This document shows positions 58,435 through 64,000 of a stretch of 64,000 nt of DNA, in pieces. Positions within the stretch are counted from its first letter, which is position 1. Each line of letters begins with the position of its first letter. The notes beneath the pieces are model-generated. The model made no database searches. It was given only the letters and a program-made list of their open reading frames with translations, and had not been told where the DNA came from. The position numbers were made by a program, and so were the translations under genes. This DNA is from Roseivirga sp. (GTDB taxonomy: Bacteria > Bacteroidota > Bacteroidia > Cytophagales > Cyclobacteriaceae), in NCBI GenBank assembly GCA_021404565.1, contig JAAWWF010000017.1:55758-119757 (forward strand), given 5' to 3'.

Positions 58435-59185
58435 AGGTTTTCAGGCTAAAATTGATACCATCGTAGTCTACATAAGTGTATTTAGAAAACCACTCGCCCA
58501 GATTGAGATAGCGACTGCTTTCTCCTACCTCAAGATCTAACGGTAAATGACGGTGGCCAAATATATAAGCGTCATGATGTTCTTTTGCCTCTATTTCTTT
58601 AGAGTAATTCCAAAGCCATTCATCATCTCCCAGGAATACCTGCTCCGTGTCATTTGCCTGGGCTCTGCTACGTCTTGACCAGTAGTCGGCCACGCCAATC
58701 CCAAAGTTGGGATGGAGCCGGTGAAAGCACCATTGGAAAAAAGGGTTTCTGAATACCTTTTTCAGAAACTTATAGCCCTTGTCTCCGGGCCCCAGACCAT
58801 CCCCGTGACCTATGTAGACTTTTGTGTCATTTATAAAGAGCTGAATTGGGTCGTAGATCACCCTGGCATTGAACTCTTTTTCAAAGTAGCCATACATCCA
58901 CATGTCGTGGTTCCCGGTAAAGATGACCAACTCGATACCAGCATCACTGATTTCTGCCAACTTGCCAAAAAAACGGGAGTAACCTTTGGGGATAGCAGTT
59001 TTGTATTCAAACCAGAAGTCAAATAGATCGCCTACCAGAAATATGGCCGAAGCATCTTTACTGCACTCATCGAGCCAGCGGACGATTTTTTTTTCACGTT
59101 TAAGACTGGTTTCAGCGGTAGGTACCCCCAGGTGGAAATCAGAGGCGAAATAGACTTTTTTACCAGGCTTTAATTGAAGCTTCAT
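58424..59185 (-). CDS. lpxH: UDP-2,3-diacylglucosamine diphosphatase
   Basis: The 253-residue enzyme has the LpxH-type metallophosphoesterase motifs: VYFASDFHLGVPT, LVGDLFDFWFEY, FTGNHDMWMYGYF, YIGHGDGLGPGDKGYKFLKK and IFGHRHLPLDLE. It splits UDP-2,3-diacylglucosamine to lipid X and UMP in lipid A synthesis at the inner membrane. FDFWFEY and GHGDGLGPGDKGYKFLK are typical of the Bacteroidota version. It overlaps the downstream propeller gene by 11 bp. It follows ftsH on the same strand with a terminator between. A second, less canonical homologue is at 47881. Confidence 0.92.
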   Translation of the reverse strand: MKLQLKPGKKVYFASDFHLGVPTAETSLKREKKIVRWLDECSKDASAIFLVGDLFDFWFEYKTAIPKGYSRFFGKLAEISDAGIELVIFTGNHDMWMYGYFEKEFNARVIYDPIQLFINDTKVYIGHGDGLGPGDKGYKFLKKVFRNPFFQWCFHRLHPNFGIGVADYWSRRSRAQANDTEQVFLGDDEWLWNYSKEIEAKEHHDAYIFGHRHLPLDLEVGESSRYLNLGEWFSKYTYVDYDGINFSLKTFEA

Positions 59186-59224
59186 AAATTAAATGCTGCC
59201 CAAAATTGCAAAACATAGACCAAT

Positions 59225-59253
59225 AAAAAAATCAGGCCTTATGGCCTGATTTT
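59225..59253 (-). terminator. Intrinsic terminator after ftsH
   Basis: On the minus strand AAAATCAGGCC (59253-59243), loop ATAA and GGCCTGATTTTTTT form an 11 bp stem with a T-run. It separates ftsH from lpxH. Confidence 0.9.
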
Positions 59254-59275
59254 CAATACAGATTATATTTGATAT

Positions 59276-61351
59276 TTATTCTGATTCTTTAGTACTGTCC
59301 TTTGACTCGGCATCGGCAGCAGGTATTGCCGGTGGCTCAGCTACAACTTCTTCTTTTCCCTCAGAAGCCTCCTTATCAGGCTGGTCCTGCCCATTGTTAT
59401 TGGTAAAGGCTTCGTAAGTGGTTTGCTTTTCAAAAGGTCTTTCACCAATCAGCCCTTCAAGATCTGACTGGAAGATGATCTCCTTCTTAAGCAGCTCCTT
59501 AGCAAGTATCTCTAACTGCTCTCTCTTCTCTGTGAGTAGGGTTATTGTACGACTGTAGGCATCAGATATGATTTGCTTTACCTCCTCATCAATCACCTTG
59601 GCGGTGGCTTCAGAATAAGGTTTATTGAAGGCGTAATCATTTTGCTTTGAGTCGTAGAACGATACGTTACCGATCTTATCGTTCATGCCATAAACTGTTA
59701 CAATGCTGTAAGCCACTTTGGTTACTCTTTCCAGGTCACTGAGGGCTCCGGTAGAGATTTTACCAAAAATGATTTGTTCAGCGGCTCTGCCTCCAAGTGT
59801 CATACACATCTCGTCAATAAGCTGCTCAGTCTGGTAGAGGAATTGTTCCTTAGGCAGGTACTGTGCATAGCCCAGTGCTGCTGCTCCTCTTGGTACAATA
59901 CTCACCTTTACCAAAGGATCGGCATGTTCAAGGAACCAGCCTGCTACCGCATGACCGGCCTCATGATAAGCCACAATCTCTTTTTCTTCAGGAGAGATGA
60001 TTTTGTTTTTCTTTTCAAGTCCGCCAATGACACGGTCAATAGCGTCCTGGAAATCCTGCATGTCAACGGCCTTTTTATCTCTTCGAGCTGCTATCAGTGC
60101 AGCTTCATTACAGACGTTGGCAATTTCTGCTCCTGCAAAGCCAGGAGTTTGTGCGGATAGTTTCTTGGCATCAATGTCTTTAGACATTTTGATAGGGCCG
60201 AGATGTACTTTAAAAATAGCCTCTCTGCCTACAATGTCCGGTTTGTCAATGCTGATTTGCCTATCGAAACGACCTGGCCTTAGCAGGGCGTTGTCCAGTA
60301 CATCAGGCCTGTTGGTTGCAGCCAGAATGATTACCCCCGAATCGGTGGCAAAACCATCCATTTCAACAAGCAATGAATTCAGCGTGTTTTCTCTCTCATC
60401 ATTAGAGCCGGGCATTTGGCCTTTTCCTCTTGAGCGACCAATAGCGTCAATCTCATCAATGAAAACAATACAGGGAGCTTTCTCCTTGGCTTGCTTAAAA
60501 AGGTCTCTTACACGGGCTGCTCCCACTCCTACAAACATTTCTACAAAGTCAGAACCTGACAGAGAGAAGAAAGGAACGGCTGCTTCACCGGCAACGGCCT
60601 TTGCCAGCAAGGTTTTACCTGTACCGGGAGGACCTACCAATAAAGCTCCTTTGGGAATCTTACCACCAAGCTTGGTGAATTTTGATGGATTCTTAAGAAA
60701 CTCAACAATCTCGCGAACCTCTTCCTTGGCTTCGTCAAGGCCTGCTACATTGTCAAACGTGATTTTAACTTTGTTCTCTGCATCAAACAGAGCGGCACGT
60801 GATTTACCAATATTGAAAATCTGACCACCAGGACCGGCATTGCCTGTCATCCTGCGCATCATAAACCAGAAGAGTACAATGATCAGAATCAGGAAACCAT
60901 AGGTTCCCAGGAAGTCCATAACATTCGGACGTTTTTCAAATTTAGGGGTAGGAGCATCGACAATATTTTGCTTCTCGATGAACTCATCATATTTCTTTAA
61001 GAAGTATTCTCTCTCTATACCTTCAATTACGTAATCCGGACCGCTTCCAAAGCTGAAAGGGCCTTTCTTTTCTAAATCTGGTTGATACTTGGCATTTTGT
61101 TTAGCCTCAGGCTTTAAATATACCTCTACATATCCCTTATCTGTGACAACCACAACCTGCTGAACGTCTCCGCTCTTAAGCATCCCTTCAAACTTTGCAA
61201 TGGTAACAGGTGTGCCGGCATCTTGATTAGTGAAAAACGAGATGGCAAAAACAAGGATAATGAGCGAAATAAACACCCATACCTGATTGTTTGGTCTCTT
61301 ACCACCACCCGGTTTTCCAATAATATTTTTCTTTCTTGGAGTATCTGGCAT
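59276..61351 (-). CDS. ftsH: ATP-dependent zinc metalloprotease FtsH
   Basis: The 691-residue protease has an N-terminal membrane helix (about 27-43), a periplasmic domain, and a second helix (about 147-165; [19 protein letters not shown]). The AAA+ domain has Walker A GPPGTGKT (240-247) and [13 protein letters not shown], and the peptidase has HEAGH (463-467) and a downstream metal-ligand Glu/Asp region. A hydrophilic Glu/Pro/Ala tail follows after residue 650. It degrades membrane and regulatory proteins at the inner membrane. It follows rsfS on the same strand with 68 bp between, a conserved pairing in Bacteroidota. The start is the ATG at 61351. Confidence 0.97.
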   Translation of the reverse strand: MPDTPRKKNIIGKPGGGKRPNNQVWVFISLIILVFAISFFTNQDAGTPVTIAKFEGMLKSGDVQQVVVVTDKGYVEVYLKPEAKQNAKYQPDLEKKGPFSFGSGPDYVIEGIEREYFLKKYDEFIEKQNIVDAPTPKFEKRPNVMDFLGTYGFLILIIVLFWFMMRRMTGNAGPGGQIFNIGKSRAALFDAENKVKITFDNVAGLDEAKEEVREIVEFLKNPSKFTKLGGKIPKGALLVGPPGTGKTLLAKAVAGEAAVPFFSLSGSDFVEMFVGVGAARVRDLFKQAKEKAPCIVFIDEIDAIGRSRGKGQMPGSNDERENTLNSLLVEMDGFATDSGVIILAATNRPDVLDNALLRPGRFDRQISIDKPDIVGREAIFKVHLGPIKMSKDIDAKKLSAQTPGFAGAEIANVCNEAALIAARRDKKAVDMQDFQDAIDRVIGGLEKKNKIISPEEKEIVAYHEAGHAVAGWFLEHADPLVKVSIVPRGAAALGYAQYLPKEQFLYQTEQLIDEMCMTLGGRAAEQIIFGKISTGALSDLERVTKVAYSIVTVYGMNDKIGNVSFYDSKQNDYAFNKPYSEATAKVIDEEVKQIISDAYSRTITLLTEKREQLEILAKELLKKEIIFQSDLEGLIGERPFEKQTTYEAFTNNNGQDQPDKEASEGKEEVVAEPPAIPAADAESKDSTKESE

Positions 61352-61419
61352 TCTACTATTTTTCTATTTCAATTGATTTTGAATCTAAGATATAACGCGC
61401 TTTACACTATAAGGTTAAC

Positions 61420-61776
61420 TCAGGCTATTTCAGCAATGGGGGTGACTTTAGCATCCCCCCAAAGTTCCTCTAAGGCATAAAAGGCTCTCTTTTCATTTTT
61501 GAAGATGTGAGCAACTACACTTACATAGTCTAAAAGAATCCATTCTTTGTTTGTATAACCCTCTTTACGCCATGGACGTTCATCAGAGTTTTTCTTTACC
61601 TCTTCTTCTATGGATTCGGCAATGGACTGCAGTTGCGTGTCGGAGTTACCGGAGCAAATAATGAAAAAATCACTCACCGAGCCCTTCACTTCTCTAAGGT
61701 CCATCAGCACTATATCTGATGCCTTTCTCTCCTCCATTCCATTGATGATGATTTTACTCAGTGCTTCGGAATTCAT
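61420..61776 (-). CDS. rsfS: Ribosomal silencing factor RsfS
   Basis: The 118-residue protein matches the RsfS/Iojap family: DIVLMDLREVKGSVSDFFII, CSGNSDTQLQSIAESIEEEV, RPWRKEGYTNKEWILLDYV and VVAHIFKNEKRAFYALEELW. It binds L14 and blocks joining of the ribosomal subunits when nutrients are scarce. It lies upstream of ftsH on the same strand and divergent from birA with a 56 bp gap. Confidence 0.95.
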   Translation of the reverse strand: MNSEALSKIIINGMEERKASDIVLMDLREVKGSVSDFFIICSGNSDTQLQSIAESIEEEVKKNSDERPWRKEGYTNKEWILLDYVSVVAHIFKNEKRAFYALEELWGDAKVTPIAEIA

Positions 61777-61832
61777 TCAGGTTTTTTAAGCCAAATTTTC
61801 TTTTTCTTTGTGTGTAAAACTACGAAAATTCA

Positions 61833-62591
61833 TTGTACAAAAATCTTGCTAATACATTATTTCTAGCCAAGCAGGTCATTTCCATGCCAACCTGTCACTC
61901 TACCAATGAAGTGGCACGCGAAATGGCTCAAAAACCTGACACACTTGAGGGTACCGTCATTATCTGCCAAAGTCAGACTAAAGGGCGCGGACAACGTGGC
62001 AATAGCTGGGAATCAGACCCCGGACAAAACCTGACATTGTCCATAGTGCTGAGGCCTGGGTTTCTTAAGATTCAGGAGCAGTTTTTTCTCAACATCATTA
62101 CTTCACTGGCCGTAAGAGATGTCGTAACTCATTTTCTGCCCAAGGCTGATGTGAAGGTGAAATGGCCGAATGATGTACTGATTGGCAATAGAAAAACTGC
62201 CGGCATTCTCATAGAAAATGTGATAAACCGAAACCGGATAGAGTATGCCGTTATTGGTATAGGTCTGAATGTGAATCAGACGGCTTTTGCTACGCCAAGA
62301 GCTACATCGTTGCGAATCGAATCGGGTGTCAGCTTTGATACAACGGACGTCTTTGAACAGCTAATGAGCTCCATTGAGCATTATTACCTAAAGCTCAAGA
62401 GTGGCAGACTGAAGGAAGTGAAGTCCGAATATTTGCAGTATCTCTTTGGTTTCAGACAAAAGCGAAACTATCTGGCGGAGTTCAGGTTTGAAGGGGTAAT
62501 AGAAGATGTTACCGACACAGGGTTTCTGGTAGTGTCCGATAAACGGGGCAGGCAAAACTATGATTTCAAGGAGATCGAATTTATATATTAA
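61833..62591 (+). CDS. birA: Biotin--[acetyl-CoA-carboxylase] ligase
   Basis: The 252-residue enzyme has the biotin protein ligase core: SMPTCHSTNEVAREM, CQSQTKGRGQRGNSWESDPG (the biotinyl-AMP loop), LTLSIVLRP, VKWPNDVLIGNRKTAGILIE and YAVIGIGLNVNQ. It attaches biotin to the carrier of acetyl-CoA carboxylase and similar enzymes. It lacks the N-terminal helix-turn-helix of E. coli BirA, so it does not act as a repressor. It starts with TTG at 61833, giving MYKNLANTLFLAKQ, the usual Bacteroidota N-terminus. A TTTCTTTG -7-like box is at 61803-61810. Confidence 0.94.
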   Translation: MYKNLANTLFLAKQVISMPTCHSTNEVAREMAQKPDTLEGTVIICQSQTKGRGQRGNSWESDPGQNLTLSIVLRPGFLKIQEQFFLNIITSLAVRDVVTHFLPKADVKVKWPNDVLIGNRKTAGILIENVINRNRIEYAVIGIGLNVNQTAFATPRATSLRIESGVSFDTTDVFEQLMSSIEHYYLKLKSGRLKEVKSEYLQYLFGFRQKRNYLAEFRFEGVIEDVTDTGFLVVSDKRGRQNYDFKEIEFIY

Positions 62592-62609
62592 AGTGGTTTG
62601 AGTAAACAT

Positions 62610-62640
62610 TGATGTTTATACGTGGAAGTCTTACCTTTGC
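62610..62640 (+). promoter_or_regulatory. Promoter of ahcY
   Basis: TTG (62610-62612), a 20 bp spacer and TACCTTTG (62633-62640) match the Bacteroidota consensus exactly. The ATG of ahcY is 21 bp downstream of the -7 box, giving a very short leader that leaves no room for an S-adenosylhomocysteine riboswitch. Confidence 0.75.
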
Positions 62641-62660
62641 GGCTCTTTAAGAAAGATATT

Positions 62661-63968
62661 ATGTTAGAAACAGGAATAGAATATAAGGTGAAAGATATCT
62701 CGCTCGCTGCATGGGGGAGAAAAGAAATTGAATTGGCTGAGGCAGAAATGCCAGGGCTGATGTCGTTAAGAGAAGAGTTTGGTCCTTCTCAAATCCTGAA
62801 AGGAGCAAGAATTGCGGGTTGTCTTCATATGACTATTCAGACTGCTGTACTGATTGAAACTCTGACAGCATTGGGGGCTGAAGTTTCCTGGTCGTCATGT
62901 AACATTTTCTCTACTCAGGATCACGCAGCTGCAGCAATCGCGAACGCTGGAATACCTGTTTATGCATGGAAAGGCATGAACGATGAGGAATTCGATTGGT
63001 GTATCGAGCAGACAATTTTTGCTTTCGAAGGAGGTAAACCTTTGAACATGATTCTTGACGATGGCGGGGACCTGACCAATATGGTATTGGACAAATATCC
63101 TGAGCTGGTCGAAGGAATTAACGGACTTTCTGAAGAAACGACTACGGGTGTTCACAGACTGTACGAGCGTATGAAAAATGGTACACTGCCAATGCCTGCT
63201 ATTAACGTAAACGATTCTGTAACCAAGTCTAAGTTTGACAACAAATACGGCTGTAAAGAATCTTTAGTAGATGCCATCAGAAGAGCTACGGATATCATGT
63301 TGGCTGGTAAAGTGGCCGTTGTAGCAGGTTATGGAGATGTAGGTAAAGGCTCTGCAGCTTCATTGAGAGGTGCTGGTGTACGCGTCATCGTTACTGAAAT
63401 TGATCCGATTTGTGCATTGCAGGCAGCAATGGATGGATTTGAAGTAGCTAAAATGACTACTGCTATTCCTCGTATAGATATTGTAGTAACCGCTACCGGT
63501 AATAAAGATATCATCAGAGGGGAGCACTTTGAGGCCATGAATGACAAGACTATTGTTTGTAACATTGGGCACTTCGACAATGAAATTGACATGGCCTGGT
63601 TAAACGATAAGTATGGCAGCAGCAAAGTAGAGATCAAGCCTCAGGTAGATCTTTATAATGTAAATGGCAAAGACATCATTGTTTTGGCCGAAGGCCGTCT
63701 GGTGAATCTGGGGTGTGCAACGGGTCACCCATCTTTTGTGATGTCAAACTCATTTACCAACCAGACACTAGCTCAAATTGAGCTTTGGACGAATGTAGAT
63801 GCTTATGAAAACGAAGTATATACACTGCCTAAGCACCTGGACGAAAAAGTGGCCAAGCTACACCTTGCTAAAATTGGTGTAGAGCTGGAAGAGCTGAGAC
63901 AAGATCAGGCTGAGTACATTGGCGTGACCGTAGAAGGTCCATACAAGCCAGAGCACTACAGATACTAA
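62661..63968 (+). CDS. ahcY: S-adenosylhomocysteine hydrolase
   Basis: The 435-residue enzyme has the family landmarks: [69 protein letters not shown], the NAD-binding loop [14 protein letters not shown] (from about 222), [11 protein letters not shown] and the C-terminal [10 protein letters not shown]. It splits S-adenosylhomocysteine to adenosine and homocysteine, clearing the product of methyl-transfer reactions. NAD is a bound cofactor. The start is the ATG at 62661 behind a consensus promoter; a GTG-region start at 62622 would lie inside the promoter. Only 32 bp follow it in the window. Confidence 0.97.
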   Translation: MLETGIEYKVKDISLAAWGRKEIELAEAEMPGLMSLREEFGPSQILKGARIAGCLHMTIQTAVLIETLTALGAEVSWSSCNIFSTQDHAAAAIANAGIPVYAWKGMNDEEFDWCIEQTIFAFEGGKPLNMILDDGGDLTNMVLDKYPELVEGINGLSEETTTGVHRLYERMKNGTLPMPAINVNDSVTKSKFDNKYGCKESLVDAIRRATDIMLAGKVAVVAGYGDVGKGSAASLRGAGVRVIVTEIDPICALQAAMDGFEVAKMTTAIPRIDIVVTATGNKDIIRGEHFEAMNDKTIVCNIGHFDNEIDMAWLNDKYGSSKVEIKPQVDLYNVNGKDIIVLAEGRLVNLGCATGHPSFVMSNSFTNQTLAQIELWTNVDAYENEVYTLPKHLDEKVAKLHLAKIGVELEELRQDQAEYIGVTVEGPYKPEHYRY

Positions 63969-64000
63969 GACGTTTTTAAGTAATCATATATAAAAAAAGC

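Noticed and set aside
59997..60824. 275-codon frame antisense to ftsH
   Set aside because: It mirrors the codon pattern of ftsH, with Ser/Leu/Ala bias typical of a shadow frame.
62592..62660. S-adenosylhomocysteine riboswitch before ahcY
   Set aside because: The promoter sits only 21 bp before the start codon, leaving no space for an aptamer.
1..64000. CRISPR arrays, insertion sequences, prophage, tRNA or rRNA genes
   Set aside because: No regularly spaced repeats, transposase or integrase motifs, or cloverleaf-like sequences were noticed on either strand; a tRNA scan was not run.

Overview
The window reads as a chromosomal segment of a marine or soil Bacteroidota, most likely order Cytophagales (Roseivirga/Fulvivirga-like). 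That placement is inferred from protein character and promoter style; no database was searched. Supporting signs are Bacteroidota-type promoters (TTG, about 20 bp, TAnnTTTG) upstream of rplM, ahcY and other genes, weak Shine-Dalgarno signals, many LytTR/LytS regulators, DUF3108/DUF4097/DUF6090-like proteins, large MacB/FtsX permeases with a prefix domain, and the core order ftsH-rsfS-birA. Coding density is high. I see no rRNA, tRNA, CRISPR array, insertion sequence or prophage.

Layout. 0-10 kb is mostly housekeeping: recA (cut by the left edge), a zinc aminopeptidase, a DUF3108 protein, a PhoB/PhoR-like two-component pair, an RluA-type pseudouridine synthase, the ribosomal run rplM-rpsI-rpsB-tsf, a membrane LytTR regulator and a YceI-TPR protein. 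10-17.7 kb holds an MscS channel, a PqqB-like metallo-beta-lactamase lipoprotein behind a 58-residue protein ending in CVGCGS, an ECF sigma operon with two DUF4097 surface proteins and an anti-sigma-like membrane protein, a LolA-like protein and a nitrilase. 17.8-31.2 kb is accessory: a PadR-controlled FtsX permease operon, a second FtsX permease, a MerR/TipAS regulator, a LytS/LytTR pair, an M28 peptidase and small membrane proteins. 31.4-40 kb carries a frameshifted macrodomain gene and the alpha-2-macroglobulin/PBP1C pair. 40-49 kb has small envelope proteins, an AraC regulator, an MsrB-MsrA fusion, a TlpA-like lipoprotein, a DUF429 protein, and a glycosyltransferase, LpxH-like phosphoesterase and acyl carrier protein set.

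The most coherent accessory system is at 49.2-57.6 kb. A membrane histidine kinase and an NtrC-type sigma-54 activator diverge from two near-identical HlyD-type adaptors, followed by one MacB/LolD-type ATPase and one TolC-type channel. Both adaptor genes are preceded at almost the same distance by a conserved TGGCA-N6-TTG element resembling a sigma-54 promoter. No permease lies in the cluster, while two ATPase-less FtsX permeases lie about 30 kb away. The divergent gap also contains an orphan intrinsic terminator with a second hairpin and a plausible promoter upstream, so it may encode a small RNA of about 86 nt.

58-64 kb returns to core genes: lpxH, ftsH, rsfS, birA and ahcY.
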